Below are positions 25,892-35,083 of a stretch of DNA of 64,000 nt, piece after piece. The DNA comes from Sphingobacterium nematocida (GTDB lineage Bacteria > Bacteroidota > Bacteroidia > Sphingobacteriales > Sphingobacteriaceae): the NCBI RefSeq assembly GCF_900168125.1, contig NZ_FUZF01000002.1:118464-182463 (forward strand), in the 5' to 3' direction. Below the pieces are notes generated by a model. That model searched no databases, had not been told where the DNA came from, and saw only the letters and a program-made list of their open reading frames with translations. The first letter of the stretch is position 1; each line of letters starts with the position of its first letter. Both the position numbers and the translations under genes were made by a program.

Positions 25892-26686
25892 ATGGAAAAA
25901 TGTGCTTTACTGATTTCTACCTATAATTGGCCCGAGGCATTAGAGCTCTGTCTTAAGAGCGTTATACAGCAAACCATTTTGCCTGACGAGGTCTTGATTG
26001 CTGATGACGGATCTACGGATAGTACGAAAGATGTGATTGAATCTTTTGTTAACTTGGGAATAGTGAATGTTAAGCATGTTTGGCATGAAGACGTAGGATT
26101 TAGGAAGACGATCATTTTGAATAAAGCAATTTCAATGATCGAATCTGACTATATCATTCAGATAGATGGGGATATTATTTTAGATAGAAATTTTATAAAG
26201 GACCATCTTTTTGTTCGAGAAAAAGGTTGTTTCATCAGAGGAACAAGGGCACATATACACAAAGATTCGTTAGAACGTTTATTTAAAAATAAGGAGATTT
26301 CTCTCAAGTTCTATTCGAGAGGTATACAAAATAGATTTAATGCCTTACGAGTTTCTTTCTTAGCATTTCTTATGATACGCAAAAAAATGTCAGGGAAAAA
26401 TGTTAGAGGATGTAATCTTGCCTATTGGAAACATGATGTTTTGGCCATCAATGGGTATAACAATGCCTTAACTGGTTGGGGACATGAGGACGAAGAATTA
26501 GCGCTTAGATTTGTCAACTTCGGATTGTTAAAAAAGAGTGTTAAATTACGATGTGTTCAATATCATATATATCACCCGTTGTCTTCTCGAGTAAATGAAC
26601 ATGAGCATGATCAGGAGTTAGTGCGTGTGCGAAAAGATAAGTTGGTGTGTTGTGAGTCTGGTATTAGAGAGCTTTCTAGCAACTAG
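25892..26686 (+). CDS. GT2 glycosyltransferase with galactosyltransferase-type C-terminal domain (paralogue 4)
   Basis: A 264-residue enzyme of the same design as the three minus-strand paralogues but transcribed the other way. It shows ALLISTYNWPEALELCLKSV, LIADDGSTDST, IQIDGDIIL (IDGD at 91-94), VRGCNLAYWKHDVLAINGY and GWGHEDEELALRF (GWGHED at 195-200). HEDVGFRKTIILNKA aligns it best with paralogue 1. Its 3' end overlaps the convergent GT9 gene by 11 bp. The orientation suggests an inversion or independent insertion after duplication. Confidence 0.87.
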   Translation: MEKCALLISTYNWPEALELCLKSVIQQTILPDEVLIADDGSTDSTKDVIESFVNLGIVNVKHVWHEDVGFRKTIILNKAISMIESDYIIQIDGDIILDRNFIKDHLFVREKGCFIRGTRAHIHKDSLERLFKNKEISLKFYSRGIQNRFNALRVSFLAFLMIRKKMSGKNVRGCNLAYWKHDVLAINGYNNALTGWGHEDEELALRFVNFGLLKKSVKLRCVQYHIYHPLSSRVNEHEHDQELVRVRKDKLVCCESGIRELSSN

Positions 26687-27701
26687 TTTTCATAATAGAA
26701 TTTAATTTATCTACAATCATATCTGCCGTTATGAGGTCTATTGCTTCCGTACCGTCACAATCACAGGGTTTATTGCCGTATACCGAACTGGGGCGATTCG
26801 GATGTTCTACCTGTATAATATCCGAGTAACTTTGACCATAGCCTAGAAATCCAGCAAATGGATGTGTGGAACCCCAAAGAGAGAGGCATCTGGTGCCCAC
26901 TAAAGATGCCATGTGCATTCCGGAACTATCCATACTTATCATGATGTCGAGATGTGATATGATATCCAACTCTTGAGTTACGCTGAATTGTCCAATAGTG
27001 CTTCTTACATTCGTATACTTTTTTGCCCAAGATTCAGCGATTCCCTGTTCTTGTCTCCCCCCACCAAAAATATAGATGCTGTAATCATTTTCAGATAGAT
27101 ACTTGATGAGTGATTCCATTTTCGGTAAAGGAAATACTTTGTAGCTATGTTGCGCAAAAGGAGCAATGCCGATTTTTTTTGTCGGTATTGAAAAGTTGTC
27201 TAAGAGAGACGCTGGAAGAGGACGATCCATCTTCTGCATTTGATGACTTAAGGTGAGATCAAACCCGAGATTTCTAAAAACATCCGCATAGCGCTCCGTG
27301 GTGAGTCTCAACTGCCGCTTTATTTTATTGTGTTGCCGTGTTAAGGCTTTCTTTTCAGAGCGTCCTTTATCCAAGGTTCCGAGCTCATAACCTGTAAAAC
27401 TGAATAGCAGCGCTAAGATTCGGGACCGGATATTGTTATGCAAGTCAGCGACAAAGTCAGGCTTATATTCTTTTAGTTCTTTATATAGTCGAAACAATCC
27501 AGCTAGCCCTTTGTGCTGAGTTTTAGGATCAATAGGATGGAAGATTAATCTAGGAATACGCTCGAAAAAGGCGCTGAATAATTTTCGTGATACCAGGATG
27601 ATTTCGGTGTCCGTATGCTGCGCCTGAAATTCAGCGATAACTGAAGCGACCATAGCCACATCACCCATTGCTGAAAAACGAGTAACTATAATACGCTTCA
27701 T
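26676..27701 (-). CDS. Glycosyltransferase family 9 (heptosyltransferase-like)
   Basis: A 341-residue GT-B enzyme of the ADP-heptose:LPS heptosyltransferase family. The N-terminus RIIVTRFSAMGDVAMVASVI is the usual GT9 opening (Ser-x-x-Gly-Asp). The C-terminal half has KIGIAPFAQHSYKVFPLPKM, YIFGGGRQEQG and ISMDSSGMHMASLVGTRCLS followed by LWGSTHP, the nucleotide-sugar site. It likely adds a core sugar to LPS or a related lipid-linked glycan. It forms a pair with the DUF4254 gene immediately upstream (8 bp), an arrangement I recall as common in this phylum. Confidence 0.9.
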   Translation of the reverse strand: MKRIIVTRFSAMGDVAMVASVIAEFQAQHTDTEIILVSRKLFSAFFERIPRLIFHPIDPKTQHKGLAGLFRLYKELKEYKPDFVADLHNNIRSRILALLFSFTGYELGTLDKGRSEKKALTRQHNKIKRQLRLTTERYADVFRNLGFDLTLSHQMQKMDRPLPASLLDNFSIPTKKIGIAPFAQHSYKVFPLPKMESLIKYLSENDYSIYIFGGGRQEQGIAESWAKKYTNVRSTIGQFSVTQELDIISHLDIMISMDSSGMHMASLVGTRCLSLWGSTHPFAGFLGYGQSYSDIIQVEHPNRPSSVYGNKPCDCDGTEAIDLITADMIVDKLNSIMKTSC

Positions 27702-27709
27702 GTTAAGTT

Positions 27710-28315
27710 TTATTTTTGACTGCCGTATAGAACAGGATTTAACGAAGGATCGTTGTACATCTTCATTTGTTTATAAGCTTTCATATATTTCTGTCCAGCC
27801 TCAATATCCTCCAATAATTCATCTATACTTTTTGATAAGTCGGTGCGTTGCTCCAAAAGTACATCGAGCTTTTGTTGGCAGGCATCGATATGATCTTGCT
27901 CCACGTCAGTACGTAATGTCTCCTGTTGCATGTGAAAGATTTTTAACGCCAAGATAGAAAGCCGATCAATCGCCCAAGCCGGACTTTCGGTATTGATACG
28001 AGCATTGGTGGCGGGTTTTGTATCCGCATATTTTGTTAAGTAGTAGCTATCAATATACTCTACGGTATCAGTACGTACTTGATTTTGTTTGTCAATTCGT
28101 CTTTTCCAATATAATCCTTCTTTTGGATCGATCTCTGGATTTCTTACCACGTCTTCCATATGCCATTGCGCTGTATCTATCCAACATTTCAAATACAGAA
28201 GGTGTTCCAAAGAGCTCGACTCGTAAGGATTCTCAATAGGATGGTCAATCTCATCATAAACGTGATAATCATTGATTACACGTTGAAAAATAGCATTTGC
28301 AATTGCAGTGATCAT
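27710..28315 (-). CDS. DUF4254 domain protein
   Basis: A 201-residue, largely helical soluble protein of the DUF4254 family. Recognisable segments are HPIENPYESSSLEHLLYLKC, CWIDTAQWHMEDVVRNPEID and the Arg-rich WKRRIDKQNQVRTD. It lacks a signal peptide. The function is unknown; it is repeatedly found directly next to GT9 heptosyltransferases, as here with an 8-bp gap, so a helper role in LPS-core assembly is plausible. It marks the right edge of the glycan region; the next gene belongs to the nuo operon on the same strand, 108 bp upstream. Confidence 0.82.
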   Translation of the reverse strand: MITAIANAIFQRVINDYHVYDEIDHPIENPYESSSLEHLLYLKCWIDTAQWHMEDVVRNPEIDPKEGLYWKRRIDKQNQVRTDTVEYIDSYYLTKYADTKPATNARINTESPAWAIDRLSILALKIFHMQQETLRTDVEQDHIDACQQKLDVLLEQRTDLSKSIDELLEDIEAGQKYMKAYKQMKMYNDPSLNPVLYGSQK

Positions 28316-28423
28316 ACTGCAAACTTAGATAAAATGCTTTGTATTCGCCAATGCCTAATAGAAAATTCTTATTCTATATCTTTTTACCGCTAACTAAGTT
28401 GAAGAGGAATATAAGATCTTCGT

Positions 28424-29914
28424 TTAGTCAAATAAGTCGGATAGCAAATTAGGAAATATCCCTAACAACAAGGTAGCAATACCTAATACAATAGTTATCC
28501 CGTACACAAGCGCTGATCCCGATAGCGTGGTCTGAGTTTCCGTCTCTTCTTTACGAAGGAATGCATACAGTGGTACTTTGAAATAGTAAAATAAGGAAAT
28601 TACCGAGGTGAGTGCCCCTGTTATTAGAAGTAGAAGAATCGGAATATCTTTTGTACTTTGGTACAGATCAAAAGTAGATGTAAATACCAAAAGTTTACCA
28701 ATAAAACCCGCTGTAGGTGGTAGACCTACGAGAGAAATGCCTAGAATAGTAAAGAATGTAAACAACAGAGGTGCCTTTTTTCCGAGGCCGCTGTATGCGG
28801 CGAGTTCGGTAGAACCAATAGACTGTTCCAGTAATTGTATAATTGCAAATACCCCTATATTCGTAATTGTATACACCGTCAGGTAGAATAACAATACGTG
28901 ATGATCTGAAGTAGGAGCGGTGATGATAGCCATGAGTAGAAAACCGGTGTGACCTATCGATGAGTAAGCCATCATTCGTTTTACATTAGATTGACGGAGA
29001 GCGATTAAATTACCAATCAACATCGTGACGATGGCCACTACAACAACGAAGAGCAGGGTAAGTTCGCTAAAGTAAAATAGCGTAGATGCCCACGCCTGAA
29101 ACAGCCGTTCAAATAAAATCAATGCGCCGATTTTGGGGATTGTTGAAAGAAAAGCTGTAATTGGAGTCGGTGCGCCTTCATAGACATCGGGTGTCCATAA
29201 GTGGAAAGGCACGAAACCTAATTTAAAGCCTATACCTACAAAAACAAAAAGTAAAGCGATACTACACATTACCTGTGGTGCCGAGATTAATCCTTGAATG
29301 TGTGCAGGACTGGTAAAATCTAGATTCCCCGTGAAACCGTAAATCAAGGAAAGTCCATATAGCATCACTGCAGCAGATACTGATCCGAACAAGACATATT
29401 TCATTGTGGCTTCCGATTGCTTCCTGTTTTCAAATAGATAACCTACCAAAATGTATGAGCTAATGGAGACGGTCTCGATAGCAATAAATGCCATCAGCCA
29501 ATTCGTACTAATCGTTAGTAAGTTTATGCCTACAGTCGCTGCAAGCAAGATAGAATACATATCGCCTAGATTTTTTAGCCCCTTATGTCCAGCATATTGT
29601 TGAAGCAGGATTAAGATCGGCAACAAGGCCAGTAGTATAATCAATCTAGAATAGACTGCGAAGGAGTCTATAAGTAGCATGCCAAAGAATCCAGTATGGA
29701 GCTGGCCTAGTTGCAGAAAAACGAAGTAAGCAGAAAGTAATATCCCCAGCACAGTGATAGTAAAGGAGCCGTATTTCCAACGTTGGTCGAAAAATAGACT
29801 GGATAGAATACTTCCGAGGAAAGCAAAGATTAGTACGAGTTCCGGTTTGAACACCGGAATAGATATCATAATCTGATCTAGAAGAGAAGTAAGCTGCGTG
29901 GTAGATCCTTCCAT
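28424..29914 (-). CDS. nuoN: NADH-quinone oxidoreductase subunit N
   Basis: A 496-residue antiporter-like membrane subunit of respiratory complex I with about 14 helices. The proton-channel landmarks are present: PFHLWTPDVYEGAPTPITAF (conserved Lys/His region before the broken helix) and MAYSSIGHTGFLLM. It is one of three Mrp-antiporter-related proton-pumping subunits. It is the last gene of the nuo operon, 5 bp after nuoM. No hairpin terminator with a T-tract is obvious in the 108 bp downstream. Confidence 0.93.
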   Translation of the reverse strand: MEGSTTQLTSLLDQIMISIPVFKPELVLIFAFLGSILSSLFFDQRWKYGSFTITVLGILLSAYFVFLQLGQLHTGFFGMLLIDSFAVYSRLIILLALLPILILLQQYAGHKGLKNLGDMYSILLAATVGINLLTISTNWLMAFIAIETVSISSYILVGYLFENRKQSEATMKYVLFGSVSAAVMLYGLSLIYGFTGNLDFTSPAHIQGLISAPQVMCSIALLFVFVGIGFKLGFVPFHLWTPDVYEGAPTPITAFLSTIPKIGALILFERLFQAWASTLFYFSELTLLFVVVVAIVTMLIGNLIALRQSNVKRMMAYSSIGHTGFLLMAIITAPTSDHHVLLFYLTVYTITNIGVFAIIQLLEQSIGSTELAAYSGLGKKAPLLFTFFTILGISLVGLPPTAGFIGKLLVFTSTFDLYQSTKDIPILLLLITGALTSVISLFYYFKVPLYAFLRKEETETQTTLSGSALVYGITIVLGIATLLLGIFPNLLSDLFD

Positions 29915-29919
29915 AGTTA

Positions 29920-31524
29920 CTACAAATAAGTCGATAATAACGAGATGAGGTTGAGTGCACTGCTGTTAACGGTGTCAAATATTATAGCCGGCATTATCCC
30001 CAATGCAAGCGCTAGTGCTAAAGCTGGGAATAGGACGATCCGCTCTCTCCAGGAAACATCTGTTAGTGAGGTCGCCCATGCTTCTCCACCTTTTAGTCTT
30101 GTCTGCCCAAAGAACATCCGTTGCAATGTCCATAAGAAGTATACGGCACTGAGGAGTATTCCTACAGAACCTGCAATGGCCATCCATCTGGGAATACCAG
30201 TTCCTACACTTTCGGCATTGAAGGTGCCAATTATCACAAAAGCTTCCCCAATAAAGGCTGAAAATCCCGGTAATCCCAGTGAGGCGAAGAAAGCAACAGC
30301 TACAAATCCAGTATAAGTAGGCATGAGCCCCGCCAAACCTCTAAAGCTATATATATTGCGATCATGTACACGGTCGTAGATAACACCGACTAAGAAGAAT
30401 AGGGCTGCCGAAAGGAAACCATGACTGATCATCTGGAACATTGCTCCGGACACTCCTTCGGCCGTCATCGAGGCCAACCCGAGTAGCACAAATCCCATGT
30501 GAGAGACCGAAGAATAGGCTATTAGACGTTTTAAGTCGGTTTGCGCCAAAGCATTCAATGCTCCATATAATATCGATACAACACCGATAAGCCCGAGCCA
30601 CCAGTTTGCATCAACCGCAGCGTCTGGAAATATACTAAAGCAGACACGGATGATTCCATATCCTCCAATTTTGAGTAAGATACCCGCTAAAATGATGGAT
30701 ACAGGTGTAGGAGCTTCAACGTGGGCATCGGGTAGCCAGGTATGCAAGGGTACGATAGGTACTTTGATTGCAAAAGCAATAAACAGCACAATAAATCCAA
30801 GCATACGCGCAGGAATACCTAATACTTCGTTGTAATTATTAAGGTATGCAAAGAAAGATCCGTCAACGTAGTTGTCTGGATTCATCATATACAACATATT
30901 GAAGGTGTGTGCCCCTGTCTCCGGATTGATTACGGAAAAGTAGAGTCCTACAATGATGAGCAGCATAAATACCGACCCAAACAGCGTGTATATAAAGAAC
31001 TTCATCGCTGCGTATTCCCGATTAGCCCCACCCCATATTCCGATCAAGAAATAGAGTGGTAGCAGCATAACTTCATAGAAAATATAAAATAAAAAGAAGT
31101 CTAAAGCGGTGAAAATTCCGATGACAGCCATATTGAGCAACATCAATAATGCAAAGTACCCCTTGGGGCTTTTGCTCGTATTCCAAGATGCGCCGATGGC
31201 CATTAACATAACAAAAGCACTTAAGACGATAAGGGGTAGGGATATTCCATCTACGCCGAGGAAGTAGTCGATTTCTAACCGACCGAGCTCACCTAGAGCG
31301 AGACGTATCCAAGGTACTTGTTCGACAAATTGATAGCCCTCTACAATATTTATTCCAGACGCTGATTGGTCAAACTGTAGATAAAGAGCTCCTGCCAAGA
31401 CAAATTGTGCAAAAGTGATGCATAATGCAATGTACTTGTAAGTTTGTCGCAGGTTGGATGGTAGCAACAAAATTAATAATGTTGCTGCCAACGGTAAAAA
31501 TAGGAGTAATGATAGTAATCCCAT
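29920..31524 (-). CDS. nuoM: NADH-quinone oxidoreductase subunit M
   Basis: A 534-residue antiporter-like subunit of complex I. Visible motifs include the channel glutamate region FFLFYIFYEVMLLPLYFLIG, PLHTWLPDAHVEAPTPVSII and LIAYSSVSHMGFVLLG. It pumps protons across the inner membrane when driven by the membrane arm. Its start is 1 bp after the nuoL stop codon, so translation is probably coupled. Base composition here is close to half G+C (30 of 60 at 30241-30300), clearly above the glycosyltransferase region. Confidence 0.94.
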   Translation of the reverse strand: MGLLSLLLFLPLAATLLILLLPSNLRQTYKYIALCITFAQFVLAGALYLQFDQSASGINIVEGYQFVEQVPWIRLALGELGRLEIDYFLGVDGISLPLIVLSAFVMLMAIGASWNTSKSPKGYFALLMLLNMAVIGIFTALDFFLFYIFYEVMLLPLYFLIGIWGGANREYAAMKFFIYTLFGSVFMLLIIVGLYFSVINPETGAHTFNMLYMMNPDNYVDGSFFAYLNNYNEVLGIPARMLGFIVLFIAFAIKVPIVPLHTWLPDAHVEAPTPVSIILAGILLKIGGYGIIRVCFSIFPDAAVDANWWLGLIGVVSILYGALNALAQTDLKRLIAYSSVSHMGFVLLGLASMTAEGVSGAMFQMISHGFLSAALFFLVGVIYDRVHDRNIYSFRGLAGLMPTYTGFVAVAFFASLGLPGFSAFIGEAFVIIGTFNAESVGTGIPRWMAIAGSVGILLSAVYFLWTLQRMFFGQTRLKGGEAWATSLTDVSWRERIVLFPALALALALGIMPAIIFDTVNSSALNLISLLSTYL

Positions 31525-31525
31525 G

Positions 31526-33532
31526 CTATCGTAGTATCAAATAAAGTATTCCAATTAAAACAACGGTAAAAGCAAAACCTAAATAGTTTTGTAAACGCCC
31601 GTTTTGTACCCATCTTAATAAATGGCCGATATAGTAAGCAGTGCCTGCGATAGCATTTACCAGCCCGTCGACGATGTATTTATCCCACCAGGAGGCTACT
31701 TTCGATAGGGCCAAAGTACATTGTCGTACGAATACCACTGCTCCGTCTACTATATTTCTGTCAACCCAAAAACTTATCTGACTAAGTTTTAATGTAGGTT
31801 GAATTACGTTCTTTTCTATAATTTCATTGATATTTCCCTGTTCTGTCGCAGCGGTAATCCATTTGCTTTTTGCATTTAACGGATACTTGTTTTGGGCATA
31901 CCATCTATAACCCAACCACCAGCTCAAAAGTGCCGATATGGTAAGTAGTATAGGTATAGCGATATGTAGGCTATGTATTTCTCCGAAAGCATAATCTACA
32001 GAGAATCCCTGTAGTATACCCGATTGATGGTAGGAAATAGGATTTAGAGAAAAAACGAAGAATAAAGAACAAATAGCTAAGAAGTACATCGGGTAGCGCA
32101 TCGTTTTGGGCGCCTCATGGATTTGCTTCACAGTCTGCTTTGGTAGTTGTGGTGTGCCGAAAAACGTTTTGAAAATCAAACGGCCTATATAGAACGCGGT
32201 GAGTATACTCACCAATATTAGTGTAATCGGAATCAAAATATACGCGCTGCCGAGATGGATAGCCCACTCAAAGCTTGCGATGACAATAGCATCTTTGGAT
32301 AGAAAACCCGAAGTAAGCGGAAATCCTGCCAGTGCCAGTGAGGCTATAGTCATCAGAATAAATGTTTTTGGCATTTGTTTGCGGAGCCCCCCCATATTGC
32401 GTAAATCCTGTGGGTCGAAATCATCCCCAGATTCTATCTTAGCATGCGCAAGTTCGTGGATGACTGCTCCTGCACATAAGAAAAGAAGGCATTTAAAAAA
32501 GGCATGTGTAGCCAAGTGGAACAAGGCCGCGTCCCAGGCGCTAATACCGACAGCGACCATCATATACCCCAGCTGTGATATGGTGGAGAAGGCCAAAACT
32601 CTTTTGATGTCATACTGGGCGCACGCGAAATAGGCAGCTAACGCAGCTGTAACAGTGCCGATGATCGTAATGATCAACAAGACGGTGTCGTTGAATAAGG
32701 GAAATGTCGTACATAGTAAGAATACCCCAGCTGCAACCATAGTTGCTGCATGTATCAGTGAGGATACAGAGGTTGGTCCCTCCATGGCATCAGGAAGCCA
32801 TATGTGTAATGGGAATTGCGCAGACTTGGCCATGGCTCCAAGAAAGAAGCCTAAGCCCGCTAGTGTCATCAATCCAGCCTCTTTGTCAAATCCAGAATAG
32901 ACTAGACCTTCCTTACCGAATAATTCAACGAGGTCGAGCGTACCGAATGACGTAAATACAGCAGCTATACCAATCAAGAAGCCTAAGTCTCCAATACGAT
33001 TGATGAGAAACGCCTTTTTGTTGGCCGCTACGGCAGCCTCTTTTGTAAACCAAAAACCGATTAGCAGATAAGAAGCAAAGCCGACCAGCTCCCAGAAAAT
33101 ATAGGATACCAATAGATTTCTGGAGATACATAGTCCCAACATCGCAAAACAGAAAAGACTAAGGTACATCCAATAACGGTGTATACCTGGATCTCCCTTC
33201 ATATAAGCTTTAGAGTAGATATGGACAGGGAGGGCCACGATACAGACGATAAATAGCATTAATACCGTGAGGTTGTTGAGCAGAATTCCGATCGTAAATG
33301 TTTTATTGCCTATACGAAACCAGTCGTAGCTAACATGCTGTGGTATGTTGTTCCAGATTTCAGCAAATACAAACCCTCCTGATAATAGCGTGCTTAATAT
33401 AATGGCGATGATTGACAGTAATCCAGAACTTGATTTCTTTCCTTGTATTGCTTGAATAACGAAGGCAATAAAGGGGAATAGCACAACAAGTATACTGGCA
33501 TTAATTGGCGATATGTTTAACAGCTCCTTCAT
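31526..33532 (-). CDS. nuoL: NADH-quinone oxidoreductase subunit L
   Basis: A 668-residue complex I subunit, the distal antiporter-like protein. It has the broken-helix segment FPLHIWLPDAMEGPTSVSSL, the loop RVLAFSTISQLGYMMVAVGI, FFKCLLFLCAGAVIHELAHA, and the long C-terminal extension ending in a final membrane helix that forms the lateral arm contacting NuoM and NuoN. The stop codon of nuoK overlaps its start by one base. Confidence 0.94.
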   Translation of the reverse strand: MKELLNISPINASILVVLFPFIAFVIQAIQGKKSSSGLLSIIAIILSTLLSGGFVFAEIWNNIPQHVSYDWFRIGNKTFTIGILLNNLTVLMLFIVCIVALPVHIYSKAYMKGDPGIHRYWMYLSLFCFAMLGLCISRNLLVSYIFWELVGFASYLLIGFWFTKEAAVAANKKAFLINRIGDLGFLIGIAAVFTSFGTLDLVELFGKEGLVYSGFDKEAGLMTLAGLGFFLGAMAKSAQFPLHIWLPDAMEGPTSVSSLIHAATMVAAGVFLLCTTFPLFNDTVLLIITIIGTVTAALAAYFACAQYDIKRVLAFSTISQLGYMMVAVGISAWDAALFHLATHAFFKCLLFLCAGAVIHELAHAKIESGDDFDPQDLRNMGGLRKQMPKTFILMTIASLALAGFPLTSGFLSKDAIVIASFEWAIHLGSAYILIPITLILVSILTAFYIGRLIFKTFFGTPQLPKQTVKQIHEAPKTMRYPMYFLAICSLFFVFSLNPISYHQSGILQGFSVDYAFGEIHSLHIAIPILLTISALLSWWLGYRWYAQNKYPLNAKSKWITAATEQGNINEIIEKNVIQPTLKLSQISFWVDRNIVDGAVVFVRQCTLALSKVASWWDKYIVDGLVNAIAGTAYYIGHLLRWVQNGRLQNYLGFAFTVVLIGILYLILR

Positions 33533-33837
33533 CAGTCACGCAGATCAGTAATATGGTCTGGATTAATAGTTTTATAATATCGGTATACGTTGAGAATAAT
33601 AGCTAATGCAACAGCTACCGAAGCGGCGGCCAATACAATTGCAAATAAGGCAAATACCTGGCCTGAGTAGTTGATCTTGTCATAACGGCCGAATGCTACC
33701 AAATTGAGTATGGCTGCGTTAATCATCAACTCGATGCCGACTAATATCATTATAGCGTTCCGTTTGGCTAACACGGTATACAGGCCTATGCAAAAAATGC
33801 AGGCACTGACAACCAAAAAATGGGTTAACGTGATCAT
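33532..33837 (-). CDS. nuoK: NADH-quinone oxidoreductase subunit K
   Basis: A 101-residue, three-helix membrane subunit of complex I, matching the usual length. The second helix contains MILVGIELMINAAILNLVAF, where the two glutamate positions of NuoK channels are represented by Glu in GIELM. It overlaps nuoJ by 4 bp (ATGA) and nuoL by one base. Confidence 0.93.
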   Translation of the reverse strand: MITLTHFLVVSACIFCIGLYTVLAKRNAIMILVGIELMINAAILNLVAFGRYDKINYSGQVFALFAIVLAAASVAVALAIILNVYRYYKTINPDHITDLRD

Positions 33838-34376
33838 TTTTGCTCCTCCTTCCTAGATAGATGGGCGGCACCTATTAGTGCCATCAGAAGAAATACCGAA
33901 ATCACCTCAAAAGGTAATACATATTGCGTCATGAATTTTAAGCCTAATTGCTGAATATTATTGTCTTTCGGCTGTATGATATCTCCATGTCTTATATTTT
34001 GGATAATCCAATCTGGAGTCTGTTGCTGCCATTCCATGATACCCCATAGCATAACCGCGAGAAAACCTAGTGAAAGGAGCAGTGATTGCCAGCTGGGGAG
34101 GGATAGAAATCTGCCCGACATGTTTTGTAGATCATTTAACAATTCCTTGTTAGATAGCATAAAAGCGAATATCATTAGGATTAAGACACCGCCTACGTAA
34201 ACCATAACCTGTGTTATCGCGACAAAATCTGCTAAAGCGAAAATAAATAGTCCCGCCATAGCAAATAGCGTAACGAAAAATAGAAACAAAGCACGTGCTG
34301 TATTTCTTAAGTTGACTACCAGAAGTGCTGAGCCTATGGCTAAGGTTGCAAAAGCATAAAATACAAGTTCCTCCAT
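33834..34376 (-). CDS. nuoJ: NADH-quinone oxidoreductase subunit J
   Basis: A 180-residue membrane subunit of complex I with five predicted helices. The third-helix region FVAITQVMVYVGGVLILMIF is the typical NuoJ segment with a pi-bulge and conserved Tyr-Val-Gly-Gly. It sits between nuoI (5 bp upstream) and nuoK (4-bp overlap) in the operon. Confidence 0.93.
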   Translation of the reverse strand: MEELVFYAFATLAIGSALLVVNLRNTARALFLFFVTLFAMAGLFIFALADFVAITQVMVYVGGVLILMIFAFMLSNKELLNDLQNMSGRFLSLPSWQSLLLSLGFLAVMLWGIMEWQQQTPDWIIQNIRHGDIIQPKDNNIQQLGLKFMTQYVLPFEVISVFLLMALIGAAHLSRKEEQK

Positions 34377-34381
34377 ATTCT

Positions 34382-34945
34382 TTACTTTTTCTTTGCTGCC
34401 TCCTTTTCAGCTTGAAATCTAGTCCATTCCGCTTTACGTTGTGCCACCTCCTCGTCAGACATTTCTCCAAACCCGTAAATTAGATCCGTAAGTTGTGTCG
34501 TGCTGCGGTCGTATTGGTTGGTCATGGTGATACATTCGGTCGGGCATACTACGGTGCATAGTCCACAGTACATGCACTTGGCCATATCTATGTCAAACTG
34601 TGCTGCGTACAGTCTTTTTACCGACCCATCGGATGTCTTGCCAATAGCTTCCGGCGATTTGATCGATTCAATAGTGATACAATCTACAGGGCAAGCCTTT
34701 GCGCATAGGTCGCACACAATACAGTCATCAATGTCGACCTCCAATTGATAACGCGCTACCTCGGGGATGGGCATTTTTTCTTTTGGAAATTGTACTGTGG
34801 TAACCCCTTGTTGCTTTTCAAAGTAGTCCTCCTGTCGGATATCTAAGGATTGCCGTGTCTTCCGTGCGCCAAAAAGATGCCGGATCGTCAAAAGTAACCC
34901 TTTAACAGCCGTAGTAAATCCTTGTATCGTTGTTTTTAAAATCAA
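34382..34945 (-). CDS. nuoI: NADH-quinone oxidoreductase subunit I
   Basis: A 187-residue ferredoxin-like subunit carrying the two [4Fe-4S] clusters (N6a and N6b) of complex I. The ligands are in CIVCDLCAKACPVDCI and CMYCGLCTVVCPTECI, each Cys-x2-Cys-x2-Cys-x3-Cys-Pro. It passes electrons towards NuoB. Its presence shows a peripheral arm is expected even though nuoA-G are not in the window. The C-terminus is extended and charged (EWTRFQAEKEAAKKK). It is separated from nuoH by 138 bp of repeat-like sequence, the largest gap in the operon. Confidence 0.94.
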   Translation of the reverse strand: MILKTTIQGFTTAVKGLLLTIRHLFGARKTRQSLDIRQEDYFEKQQGVTTVQFPKEKMPIPEVARYQLEVDIDDCIVCDLCAKACPVDCITIESIKSPEAIGKTSDGSVKRLYAAQFDIDMAKCMYCGLCTVVCPTECITMTNQYDRSTTQLTDLIYGFGEMSDEEVAQRKAEWTRFQAEKEAAKKK

Positions 34946-35083
34946 ATTGTTTTTATTAGTGATCGAGGAGATGAATGTTATGAAGGTGATGTTTTCCTTC
35001 TTGTTTTCAAGCTCACATCTAACTATTATTTATTACTTTCCTAAATCATCACTTCCTTCACCCTTGTCACCTTGTTCACCTCC
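34946..35083 (-). repeat. Nine-nucleotide periodic tract between nuoH and nuoI
   Basis: Read on the minus strand, the bases right after the nuoH stop run as imperfect 9-nt units: GGTGAACAA, GGTGACAAG, GGTGAAGGA, AGTGATGAT. Further on a complementary segment (CATCACCTTCATAACATTCATC, in two parts) could pair with the start of the tract. The role is unknown; an mRNA hairpin that sets the relative output of nuoH and nuoI is one possibility. Confidence 0.5.

Noticed and set aside
17006..27701. A full capsule or O-antigen export locus
   Set aside because: Only glycosyltransferases, WbsX and DUF4254 are present; no Wzx, Wzy, Wza, Wzc or ABC exporter gene can be found in the window.
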